From contig JAFAHL010000443.1 of NCBI GenBank assembly GCA_019237215.1, positions 1-44,785 of the forward strand: 44,785 bases of DNA. The letters are read 5' to 3'. The notes beneath the pieces were generated by a model. It did no database searches and was not told the origin of the DNA. It saw only the letters and a program-made list of their open reading frames with translations. The translations under genes and the position numbers were made by a program. This DNA is from Hyphomicrobiales bacterium (GTDB lineage Bacteria; Pseudomonadota; Alphaproteobacteria; Rhizobiales; Xanthobacteraceae). This document shows, one piece after another, positions 16,091 to 24,044 of the stretch (its first letter is position 1; each line of letters opens with the position of its first letter).

Positions 16091-16960
16091 TTATCCCCAC
16101 AGCCGATCCAAGCCGGCAAAGCGATTGTAGACGCCGAGCAGCACAAGCGTGGACGCCAGCAGGACGACCGCGATCGCCGAGGCAAAGCCCCAGGCCAGCA
16201 GGTCCTCGATCTGCTGGCTGATGAGTTGGGAGATCATCATGTCCTTGGGCGTGCCGAGCAGGATCGGCGTAATGTAGAAGCCGAGACACATGGTGAACAC
16301 GAGCACGCAGCCATTGACCACGCCCGGCAGGCTGAGCGGAAGGAACACGAGGCGGAATGCGCCGAAGGGACGCGCGCCGAGCCCCTCGGCGGCGCGTATA
16401 TAAGAGGGATCGATCTTGCGCATGACGCCGTAGAGCGCCAGTACCATGTAAGGGAGGAGGACGTGGGTCATGCCGAGCGTCGAGCTGAACGAGGTGAACA
16501 GGAGTTGCGGCGGCTTGCCCCATCCGGCCAAGGCGTAGGTTGCCGCGACCGGACCCTTGTTGCCGAGAATGATCAGCCAGGCATAGGTGCGGACCACGAA
16601 GCCGGTCCAGAAGCTCAAGCCCACCGCGACGAGAAAGATGACGGCCACGGCGTCGTTGCGTCGCGCCATCACGTAGGCCAGCGGGTAACCGAGCGCGAGG
16701 CATGCCAGCGTCACGATCAACGACGTCCGGAACGTGTTGACCATCACGTTGGCGTAGAGCGGAACGGTGAAGAAGCGGCGGTAATGATCGAGCGACACCG
16801 TCGGATCGGTGACGCTGAGCAGGAGCACGTAGCCGATCGGAACGATGAACAGCACGGTAATGCACAGGACCGCCGGTGCGACCAGCAGCCAAGCCGTCAA
16901 GCCATCGCGGGACGGCAGGCCGCGCCTCAAGCCCGCCTGCATCGACGCAGCTTTGCTCAT
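16091..16960 (-). CDS. polyamine-type ABC transporter permease (PotB class)
   Basis: This 289-residue inner-membrane permease has six hydrophobic segments. The first, LLVAPAVLCITVLFIVPIGY, is typical of PotB/HisM-like subunits. Further marks are LSFWTGFVVRTYAW, the ATPase-coupling loop AAEGLGARPFGAFRLVFLP and GCVLVFTMCLGFYITPILLG. It is the first gene of the minus-strand operon (PotB, PotC, acyl-CoA synthetase, PotA, binding protein, enoyl-CoA hydratase). Its start lies about 90 bases from the start of the divergent paralogous binding protein at 17053, so a shared control region at 16961-17052 is likely, though no clear promoter or operator could be read there. Confidence 0.9.
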   Translation of the reverse strand: MSKAASMQAGLRRGLPSRDGLTAWLLVAPAVLCITVLFIVPIGYVLLLSVTDPTVSLDHYRRFFTVPLYANVMVNTFRTSLIVTLACLALGYPLAYVMARRNDAVAVIFLVAVGLSFWTGFVVRTYAWLIILGNKGPVAATYALAGWGKPPQLLFTSFSSTLGMTHVLLPYMVLALYGVMRKIDPSYIRAAEGLGARPFGAFRLVFLPLSLPGVVNGCVLVFTMCLGFYITPILLGTPKDMMISQLISQQIEDLLAWGFASAIAVVLLASTLVLLGVYNRFAGLDRLWG

Positions 16961-17052
16961 CTCGGCAATGATGTAACATGAGCGGCCGGCGCGAGGCTAT
17001 CGACCGGCAACGGCTTTGCCGCGGCCTTGGCGCCGCAAAACGGGGGATGGGA

Positions 17053-18102
17053 ATGGCAGCTCGGATGCCCCGCCGCCGCGCGTTGGCGCTTGGCGCCGGC
17101 GCGCTCCTCGGTGCGCCCGCGATCCTCCGGGCGGCGCGCGCGCAAGGCAAAACCGTCTATGTGAATTCCTACGGCGGCGTCTGGGAATCCTCGTGGCGGA
17201 GGGCCTTCTTCGAGCCGTTCACGGCGCAGACCGGCATCGAGATCAAGACCGTGCCCGGCGTCTCGTTCGCCAAGCTCAAGGCCCAGGTTCAAACCAGGAA
17301 TTTCGAGTGGGACGTGGTCAATCTCGGTGACGTCGAATACGCCCAGGCCGTGCTCGAGGGATTGCTGGAAAAGGTCGACCGGGAAGCCGCCAAGGCCGAT
17401 CAATTGCCCCCGCACATGGTGCGCGACTACGGCATCACCAGCTACTCGCTCGGCACCAATCTGGTCTACCGCAAGGACAAGTTTCCGAACGGCGGGCCGC
17501 AAAGCTGGGCCGACGTCTGGGACGTCAAGAAATTCCCCGGCAGCCGTTGCTTCTACGACCGCTCGTTCAGCTGCCTCGCGTTCGCGCTGTTGGCCGATGG
17601 CGTGCCTGCCGACGAGCTCTATCCCATGGATGTCGACCGCGCCTTCCGCAAGATGAGCGAGATCAAGCCGCACATCAAAGTCTGGTGGCGCGAGGGATCG
17701 CAGTCGCAGCAACTCATCCGCGACGGCGAGGTCGACATGATCGCGATGTGGAGCGCGCGCGCCATCGATCTGATCGAGGACAACGTGCCGCTCGAAATCG
17801 TCTGGAACGGGGCCGAGATCTACTATGCCAACCTGGTGATGCCGAAGGGCGATCCCAACGCGAAGGCGGCGTGGCGATTTTGCAATTTCGTGGCGCAGGC
17901 CAAGCCCCAGGCGGACTTCGCGATGCTGTTGCCCTACGGTCCGGCCAATCCCGACGCGCGCGCGCTGATGACGCAGGCGCGGCTGCGTCAGACACCGGCC
18001 TGGCCCGAGAACGAAAGGATAGCGTTCAAGCATGACGCCGCCTGGATCGCGCCGCGGCTCGCCCAGCTGCGCGAGCGCTGGACCCAATGGCTCACGACGT
18101 GA
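17053..18102 (+). CDS. polyamine-type ABC transporter substrate-binding protein, second paralogue
   Basis: This 349-residue PotD-class binding protein carries a Tat-like signal (PRRRALALGAGALLGAPA, then RAARAQ). The body reads KTVYVNSYGGVWESSWRRAFF, SYSLGTNLVYRKDKFPNGG and IKPHIKVWWREGSQSQQLI, closely parallel to the protein at 10759 (for example DRAFRKMSEIKPHIKVWW against DRAFKKLDQIKPHIKVWW). ATG 17053 has GGGGG six bases upstream; ATGs at 17047 and 17065 are alternatives, and the frame stays open further upstream without a ribosome binding site. It is divergent from the permease operon and has no permease of its own, so both binding proteins may serve the same membrane complex with different ligands. 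Confidence 0.87.
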   Translation: MAARMPRRRALALGAGALLGAPAILRAARAQGKTVYVNSYGGVWESSWRRAFFEPFTAQTGIEIKTVPGVSFAKLKAQVQTRNFEWDVVNLGDVEYAQAVLEGLLEKVDREAAKADQLPPHMVRDYGITSYSLGTNLVYRKDKFPNGGPQSWADVWDVKKFPGSRCFYDRSFSCLAFALLADGVPADELYPMDVDRAFRKMSEIKPHIKVWWREGSQSQQLIRDGEVDMIAMWSARAIDLIEDNVPLEIVWNGAEIYYANLVMPKGDPNAKAAWRFCNFVAQAKPQADFAMLLPYGPANPDARALMTQARLRQTPAWPENERIAFKHDAAWIAPRLAQLRERWTQWLTT

Positions 18103-18187
18103 GCGTGGACGAGACTACGATCGCCTTGGCGACAACGATGCCATCGATCGAACATGTTCGCTCGGTTGAGCAACAAGGGAGAGTCAA

Positions 18188-19486
18188 ATGAAGACGCATT
18201 CCAAGCTAGCGCCGGCCATTTTCGCCGGCACGTTGCTCGTCATCTCGCACGGCGCAGCAACGGCGCAGACGGTCGTGGTCGCGACCGGAGCTCCGGCAAG
18301 AGTCCATCTGCTTCCGGCAACCATGGAGACCACGCAGATGGGCTGGTACGACAATGCGCAGAAGCCGGTGCTCACCATCAAGCCTAGCGACAGCGTCGTC
18401 ATGGAAACAATGATGCATTTCCACGATCGCCTCGTGCCGGGCGCGAGCTTGGACATGCTGCTCAAGATTCGCCAGGAGCTGCAGGGCCGTGGCGCGCACA
18501 CCCTCACCGGGCCGATCTATGTCGAAGGCGCCGAGCCCGGCGACGTGCTCAAGGTGAAGATCAACAAGATCGTGCCGCGCTCCTATGGGGTGAACATGAA
18601 TTATCCCGGAATCGCCGGGCAATTCCCCAAGGAGTTTCCGGAAGGCAGAGTCCGCTACGTCTATCTCGACTGGGACAACAAGGTGGCCGAGTTCCTGCCC
18701 GGCGTTTTCGTTCCGCTGCGGCCGTTTCCCGGAATTCTCGGCGTCGCCCGCGCCGAGCCCGGACGCTACAGCACCGTCCCGCCGGGACGTTACGGGGGCA
18801 ATCTGGACCTGCGTGAGCTCACCGCCGGGTCGACCCTTTATTTGCCGGTGTTCGTGAAGGGCGCGCTGTTGTGGGCGAGCGATGCGCATGCCGCGCAAGG
18901 CAATGGCGAGATCAACCTCACCGGCATCGAGACCGCGTTCAGGGAATTCAACATCACCGTCGACGTGATCAAGGGCCGATCGCTCGAATGGCCCCGCGTC
19001 GAGACGCCGACACACTGGCTCACCCTCGGCTACGATGAAGACCTCAACAAGGCGCTCGAGATTCTCAAGTCGGAGACCGTGAAGTTCATCGCGGAGGAGC
19101 GGCGTGTCGCCGCGCCGGACGCCCAGCGCATCATGATGCAGCGCTGGGATTGCCGCATCTCCGAAGTCGTCGACATCGTGAAGGGCACGTTCTGCTTCAA
19201 TCCGAAGGACGCAAGGGCGAGGCTTCCGGCGGCGCTGCCGAGCAAGGAAACGGCGACCGACTACGTTACCGTCGGCAGCAACGCCGATCTCAACAAGGCG
19301 ATGGACGCCGCATCGATGGCGATGATCAACCTGATCGCCGAGAAGCGGCAGCTCGATCGCCTCGACGCCTACGGTTTGGCCAGCGTGGCCATGGATTGCC
19401 GTATCGCGCCGCCAACCGGCAGCGAAGTCGCCGTCCACTGCCTGACGCCGAAGAGCCTGTGGCGCACCCCGGCGCGCACGCAGTGA
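18188..19486 (+). CDS. acetamidase/formamidase family protein with signal peptide
   Basis: This 432-residue protein has the FmdA/AmdA fold: FHDRLVPGASLDML, THTLTGPIYVEGAEPGD-like segment (HTLTGPIYVEGAEPGDVLKV), a central NLDLRELTAGSTLYLPVF and DAHAAQGNGEINLTGIET, which is the hallmark region of the family. Family members hydrolyse short amides such as formamide and acetamide. Residues 1-27 form a clear Sec signal (MKTHSKLAPAIFAGTLLVIS, ending ATAQ), so this one should work in the periplasm, unlike the classical cytoplasmic enzymes. A Bug-type binding protein gene starts 50 bases later on the same strand, suggesting that the released acid, or the amide itself, is captured for import. The family call is good; the actual substrate is unknown. 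Confidence 0.85.
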   Translation: MKTHSKLAPAIFAGTLLVISHGAATAQTVVVATGAPARVHLLPATMETTQMGWYDNAQKPVLTIKPSDSVVMETMMHFHDRLVPGASLDMLLKIRQELQGRGAHTLTGPIYVEGAEPGDVLKVKINKIVPRSYGVNMNYPGIAGQFPKEFPEGRVRYVYLDWDNKVAEFLPGVFVPLRPFPGILGVARAEPGRYSTVPPGRYGGNLDLRELTAGSTLYLPVFVKGALLWASDAHAAQGNGEINLTGIETAFREFNITVDVIKGRSLEWPRVETPTHWLTLGYDEDLNKALEILKSETVKFIAEERRVAAPDAQRIMMQRWDCRISEVVDIVKGTFCFNPKDARARLPAALPSKETATDYVTVGSNADLNKAMDAASMAMINLIAEKRQLDRLDAYGLASVAMDCRIAPPTGSEVAVHCLTPKSLWRTPARTQ

Positions 19487-19535
19487 TCGATGGCCGTGAT
19501 CTCCAAGAACAGGTACCTACGGCCAGAGAACTACA

Positions 19536-20498
19536 ATGACCGGAACAATCGTCGCCACGCTTGTCGCGTTGATCGCGGTCAGCAGCGTGGCGGCGGCGCC
19601 GGATTATCCTGATCGTCCGATCAAGCTCATGCATGGCTTCCCGCCGGGAGGGAACGTCGACATCATCGGCCGGCTTCTTGGAAACGAGATGTCGAAAGGG
19701 CTTGGGCAATCGATCGTCATCGAGCCCAAGCCCGGCGTCGCCGGCAGCCTCGCCGCGGAGGCTGTGGCGCGCAGCGAGCCGGATGGTTACACCCTGCTGG
19801 TCGTTCCCAGTGCGCACCCCGCGCATGGCGCACTCTCCAGGAACGTAAACTACAAAGTCGTCGATGATTTCGAATGGATTTCAGTCGCGAGCTTCTATCC
19901 GTTCCTTATTTGCGTGCGCAAGGACTCTCGCTTCCAGACGCTCACGCAACTGATCGATGAGGCGCGCAAGAATCCCGGCGTCCTGAAATACGGCTCCGCT
20001 GGCGTGGGCTCGATCCTGCACACCACGGTCGAGCTCATCGGCAATGAGACCAAAACAAAGTTTCTGCACATTCCCTATCGCGGCGAGGCGCCGGCCATGA
20101 CCGGCCTCCTGCAGGGCGACATCGATTTCATCGCGGCAACGTCAGGACCGATCAGCGCGCGCATCCGCTCGGGGGAATTCCGCGCGCTCGCCGTCACGGG
20201 CAAGACGCGCTGGCGCGATTTTCTCGACGTGCCCACGGTCGCGGAGGAAGCCATCCCGGGATTTGAAGTCATCTCGTGGACCGGGCTCGCGGGTCCCGCG
20301 AAGCTGCCAAGGCCGATCGTCGACAAGCTCAATGCCGAGGTGCGCCGCGCCATTTCAGTCCCCGACGTCAAGGACAAGCTCGAGAGCATGGGCGGCGATC
20401 CACGCGCGACCACACCGGCCGAGATGCGTGCACTGGTGGCCAGCCAGTTCGCGACCTGGAGCAGACTAGCGAAAGAGGCGAACATCTCGGTCGATTAG
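19536..20498 (+). CDS. Bug family (TctC-type) tripartite tricarboxylate transporter binding protein
   Basis: This 320-residue periplasmic protein has the Bug signature: signal peptide (MTGTIVATLVALIAVSSVAA), DYPDRPIKLMHGFPPGGNVD, GQSIVIEPKPGVAGSLAAEAVARSEPDGYTL-type segment, LKYGSAGVGSILHTTVELI, HIPYRGEAPAMTGLLQGDID and the C-terminal TPAEMRALVASQFATW. Bug proteins bind carboxylates, amides or amino acids and feed TctA/TctB permeases. No TctA or TctB gene is in the window, so it is an orphan component. It probably shares a transcript with the acetamidase-family gene 50 bases upstream. Between its stop and the convergent E2 gene (20499-20626) nothing recognisable is present. Confidence 0.9.
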   Translation: MTGTIVATLVALIAVSSVAAAPDYPDRPIKLMHGFPPGGNVDIIGRLLGNEMSKGLGQSIVIEPKPGVAGSLAAEAVARSEPDGYTLLVVPSAHPAHGALSRNVNYKVVDDFEWISVASFYPFLICVRKDSRFQTLTQLIDEARKNPGVLKYGSAGVGSILHTTVELIGNETKTKFLHIPYRGEAPAMTGLLQGDIDFIAATSGPISARIRSGEFRALAVTGKTRWRDFLDVPTVAEEAIPGFEVISWTGLAGPAKLPRPIVDKLNAEVRRAISVPDVKDKLESMGGDPRATTPAEMRALVASQFATWSRLAKEANISVD

Positions 20499-20626
20499 AT
20501 GTCACCGTCGGCGTGCCGCGTCCCGGAGGGAATAAGGACGAGGCCTTCTGTACCCGAGACGCGTTGAAAGGCCGACCTGCAAAGGCGAGAAGGCCAAGTT
20601 TGGTGGCACATGGGTATCCTCGCGGG

Positions 20627-21727
20627 CTACGACGCCCGCTCGAGATCCGCCTTGAGCGCCACCAGGAAACGCGCGGCCTCGCCTCCGGTCACCACACGAT
20701 GGTCGAAGGTGAGCGACAATGGCAGCACGCGGCGCGCCGCCGGTTGACCGTTGTGGACCAGCACGCGTTGGTCGATGCGGCCCGCGCCGACGATCGCGAC
20801 CTGCGGGGGAACGACGATCAGGTTGGCAAAGCGGCCGCCGATCATGCCAAAATTCGACAGCGTGATCGTGGCACCGCGCAGCTCCTCGGGCGGGATCGAG
20901 CGCGCGGCGGCGTCGGCCCGCAGCCGGTCGAGGCCGGCACGCAGGTCGCTCGCGTCGCGCTCGCCGACATTGCGCAACACCGGCACGATGAGGCCGCCCT
21001 CGGTATCGACCGCGATGCCGATGTCGATGCGCTTGATCAGCCTTCGCTCGCCCGCCTCGGCGTTATACCAGGCATTGAGCGAGGGCTCGGCCTGGCAGGC
21101 GGATGCGATGGCGCGCACGATGCGGATGGTGACGTCCTCGCGCTGCTGCCAATCGTCGATGTCGGCCTCGTCGTTCACGGTGGTGCGAACCACCTCGGCA
21201 TGGGCCGCCGCCATCCGTTGCGCCATCGCCCGGCGCATGCCTCGCAGCGGCTCGGCCGGCCCCGCTTCGGCCAGGCTCTTGGCGGCGCGCTCGACGTCCG
21301 CGCGCGTGATCGTCCCGCCGGGCCCACTGGCTTGCACGAGGTTGAGATCGACGTCGAGCTTGCGCGCCAGCGCCCTGACCGCGGGAAGGACCTGAAGGGT
21401 CCGCGCCGGCGCCGGGGTGGCTGGCTCGGCGCCGCGCGCAGCCTTCTCCTCCTGCCCGAGCTCGCCCACGACCGTCCCCGTGTCGCCTTGCGCGCCCTCG
21501 GCAAATTCGACGAGCGGGGCTCCGACCTTGATCAGGTCGCCCTTGCCGCCGAACAAGCGCGCGATGCGGCCGCTCCAGGGGGACGGCACCTCGACCACCG
21601 CCTTGTCGGTCTCGAGCGAGACGAGCGGCTGATCGACGACCACGCGGTCACCCTCGTTGACGTGCCACGTCACGATTTCGGCTTCTTCGAGCCCTTCGCC
21701 GAGATCCGGCAAGATGAATTGGCGCAT
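20627..21727 (-). CDS. 2-oxo-acid dehydrogenase complex E2, dihydrolipoyl acyltransferase
   Basis: This 366-residue E2 subunit moves the acyl group from lipoate to CoA. An N-terminal lipoyl domain (1-77) carries the lipoylated Lys42 in LETDKAVVEVPSP. A peripheral subunit-binding domain (about 115-150) reads AVRALARKLDVDLNLVQASG and GGTITRADVE. The catalytic domain ends in FDHRVVTGGEAARFL. There His343 is the active-site histidine, but the usual Asp of HxxxDG is Thr347. The single lipoyl domain and short linkers fit branched-chain or generic alpha-keto acid complexes. It is third in the operon E1alpha-E1beta-E2, 15 bases after E1beta. No E3 or lipoate ligase gene is adjacent, so E3 must be shared with another locus. 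Confidence 0.9.
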   Translation of the reverse strand: MRQFILPDLGEGLEEAEIVTWHVNEGDRVVVDQPLVSLETDKAVVEVPSPWSGRIARLFGGKGDLIKVGAPLVEFAEGAQGDTGTVVGELGQEEKAARGAEPATPAPARTLQVLPAVRALARKLDVDLNLVQASGPGGTITRADVERAAKSLAEAGPAEPLRGMRRAMAQRMAAAHAEVVRTTVNDEADIDDWQQREDVTIRIVRAIASACQAEPSLNAWYNAEAGERRLIKRIDIGIAVDTEGGLIVPVLRNVGERDASDLRAGLDRLRADAAARSIPPEELRGATITLSNFGMIGGRFANLIVVPPQVAIVGAGRIDQRVLVHNGQPAARRVLPLSLTFDHRVVTGGEAARFLVALKADLERAS

Positions 21728-21742
21728 GGAAGGTTTCCGGTT

Positions 21743-22723
21743 TCAGCTGAACTGACAGACTTTGCGGGTCGCGGCTACGATGCGGGCGACGGAGGGGATA
21801 TAGCGTTGCTCGAGCCGCGGCAGCGGCATGATCGTATCGTAGCCCGTGACCCTGGCGATTGGCGCCACCAGGGAGGTGAGCCCGCGCTCGGCGAGGAGCG
21901 CGGCGATCTCGGCGCCGAAGCCGCCGGTGCGCGCCGCCTCGTGCACGATGACGCAGCGCCCGGTCCTCGTCACCGAGGCCAGCACGGTCTCCTCGTCGTA
22001 CGGTTTGAGGGTGGCCAGATCGATGACCTCCGCGTCGATGCCCTCCGCGGCAAGCTCGTCGGCCGCCGCGAGCGTCTCTTTCACCGCGGCGCCCCAGCTG
22101 ATCAGAGTAACGTCGCGCCCTTGCCGCAGCACGAAGGCGACATCGAGCGGCAACGCCTCGCCGTTATCCTCGATCTGTCCCTTCGACGCGCGGTAGATGC
22201 GCGTCGGCTCCAGGAACACCACCGGATCCGGATCGCGGATGGCGGCGAGCAAGAGGCCGTAGGCGCGTTCGGGCGAGGACGGCATGACGACGCGCAAGCC
22301 CGGAATATGGGCGAGCATCGCCTCGGTGCTCTCGGAATGATGCTCGGGCGCGCGGATGCCGCCGCCATGGGGCGTGCGCAGGACCATGGGACAGCTCAGC
22401 CGCCCCTGGGTTCGGTTGCGCAGCCTCGAGGCGTGATTCACCAGCTGATCGATGCAGGGATAGATGAACCCCATGAACTGAATCTCGCCGACGGGCTTGA
22501 GGCCTTGCGCCGCCATGCCGACGCACAGCCCGCTGATCAACAGCTCCGCCAGCGGGGTGTCGATCACGCGCTCGGCGCCGAATCGCTGCTGCAGCCCGAC
22601 GGTGGCGCGGAAGACGCCGCCGTTGACGCCGACGTCTTCACCGAGCACGACCACGTTGGCATCCTCTTCCATGGCGCGGGCAAGCGCCAGATTGACCGCT
22701 TCGACCAACGTGACCTCAGGCAT
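21743..22723 (-). CDS. 2-oxo-acid dehydrogenase complex E1 component, beta subunit
   Basis: This 326-residue transketolase-like beta subunit pairs with the E1alpha encoded just upstream. It starts MPEVTLVEAVNLALARAM and contains GEDVGVNGGVFRATVGL, DTPLAELLISGLCVGMAAQG, EIQFMGFIYPCIDQL and HSESTEAMLAHIPGLRVVMP, followed by a C-terminal domain with LISWGAAVKETLAAA and EVIDLATLKPYDEETV. I chose the start at 22723, which has GGAGG close upstream and overlaps the E1alpha stop by eight bases; a longer in-frame start is possible. Together with E1alpha and E2 it would oxidatively decarboxylate pyruvate, branched-chain 2-oxo acids or acetoin. The sequence does not settle which. Confidence 0.92.
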   Translation of the reverse strand: MPEVTLVEAVNLALARAMEEDANVVVLGEDVGVNGGVFRATVGLQQRFGAERVIDTPLAELLISGLCVGMAAQGLKPVGEIQFMGFIYPCIDQLVNHASRLRNRTQGRLSCPMVLRTPHGGGIRAPEHHSESTEAMLAHIPGLRVVMPSSPERAYGLLLAAIRDPDPVVFLEPTRIYRASKGQIEDNGEALPLDVAFVLRQGRDVTLISWGAAVKETLAAADELAAEGIDAEVIDLATLKPYDEETVLASVTRTGRCVIVHEAARTGGFGAEIAALLAERGLTSLVAPIARVTGYDTIMPLPRLEQRYIPSVARIVAATRKVCQFS

Positions 22724-23801
22724 CGGAGCCTCCGCTGAGCTCCGCCCGCTGGCTGGCATAGGCTCGCGGGAGTTCGGCGTACAGATGGTCGAACATCGTC
22801 TGTGGCGCGCGCGGCGCGGTCGCCAAATAGCGCTCGATCGCCGCCTCGATCTGCTTTTGGCAGTCGGCCGCGAGCTCCTCCTCCTGCGATTTGCCCCACG
22901 CCTTTTGACTTACGAGATAAGCGCGCAGGCGGGCGATCGGCTCCTCCTTCCAACGCGCTTGAACCTCCTCGGGCGGACGGTAGCGTGCCGCGTCATCGGC
23001 GGTCGTGTGGTCGCTGAGGCGGTAGGTCACGGCCTCGATCAAGCGCGGTCCGCCGCCGGCGCGGGCCTGCGCGATCGCATCCTCCGCCGCGGCGCGCACC
23101 GCGACGACGTCGTTGCCGTCCACCTGCTCGCCGCAAAAGCCCGCGGCGATCGCCTTCTGCGCCAGCGTCTGCGACGCCGTTTGCAGGTTAAGCGGCACCG
23201 AGATCGCCCACTGATTGTTGTTGGCGACGAACACGACGGGCAACTTGTGCACCCCGGCGAAGTTCATCGCCTCCCACACGTCGCCCTTGGAGGTAGCGCC
23301 ATCGCCGAATAGGCAAACCGCAACGCGCGGCTCCTTTCTGAGCTTGAACGCATAGGCGACGCCCGCGGCGTGCGGCGCCTGGGATGCGACCGGGATGCAG
23401 TATGGAAAATCGTGGGCGGGCCCGGAGGAAAGATTGCCGCGCTCGTCGCCGCCCCAGAACAGCAGGATTTCCTCCATCTTGGTCCCGCGCCACAGCAGCG
23501 TGCCGTTGTCCCGGTAGGAGGGAAGCACGACGTCCTCCTCCCGCATGGCGCTGGCGATGCCGACCGAAACCCCCTCTTGGCCGAGCGAAACGGCGTAGGT
23601 GCCGAGCCGCCCCGTGCGTTGCAGCGAGACGGCTTTGAGATCAAAGGCTCGCGTCAGCACCATGCCGCGATAAAGGGAGATGAGGACGCCGGTGTCGGAG
23701 GCAAAGCTCGGGAGCGGTCGCAGCACCGTGCCGTCCGGCGCGAGGTAGCTGCGCCGGCGCACCTCGAAGCGTGCAATGACGGGAAGCTCTTCGTCGGCCA
23801 T
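22716..23801 (-). CDS. 2-oxo-acid dehydrogenase complex E1 component, alpha subunit
   Basis: This 361-residue thiamine-diphosphate enzyme subunit is first in the E1alpha-E1beta-E2 operon. The TPP-binding motif runs from GDGATSKGDVWEAMNF (166-181) to NNNQWAIS (194-201). YRDNGTLLWRG (96-106) and SQAPHAAGVAYAFK are typical. Late in the protein, TYRLSDHTTADDAARY is the phosphorylation-loop region seen in E1alpha of pyruvate and branched-chain dehydrogenases. The N-terminal extension RRRSYLAPDGTVLRPLP resembles Bacillus-type PdhA and BkdA1. GAGGGA lies about nine bases before the start. The 243 bases to the divergent pncB gene should hold both promoters, but no motif there is strong enough to name. 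Confidence 0.92.
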   Translation of the reverse strand: MADEELPVIARFEVRRRSYLAPDGTVLRPLPSFASDTGVLISLYRGMVLTRAFDLKAVSLQRTGRLGTYAVSLGQEGVSVGIASAMREEDVVLPSYRDNGTLLWRGTKMEEILLFWGGDERGNLSSGPAHDFPYCIPVASQAPHAAGVAYAFKLRKEPRVAVCLFGDGATSKGDVWEAMNFAGVHKLPVVFVANNNQWAISVPLNLQTASQTLAQKAIAAGFCGEQVDGNDVVAVRAAAEDAIAQARAGGGPRLIEAVTYRLSDHTTADDAARYRPPEEVQARWKEEPIARLRAYLVSQKAWGKSQEEELAADCQKQIEAAIERYLATAPRAPQTMFDHLYAELPRAYASQRAELSGGSDA

Positions 23802-24044
23802 TGTTTTTTATCCCTCGGCTTTGATGATTTTGCTTGCCTCGCGGCGACGGAAAGACCTGCGCCCCGCCATTGCAACGGGAGTTTGCGATCAAGCTTAGGG
23901 ACTCCGCGCACGCAAACAAGCTTTTAGGCGGCGCAATGCACCATTCCTGAGGTTAAAATAGGAACCGCGTTCGCTCTCCGGACGATCGCGATGGGCCGCG
24001 CGCCTTGACCTCGCGCGGCAGGCACTGTGCGTGAAGGTGGCAGC

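Noticed and set aside
20276-22738. 820-codon plus-strand open frame opposite E2 and E1beta
   Set aside because: Low-quality protein sequence that spans two real genes on the other strand; no domain recognisable.
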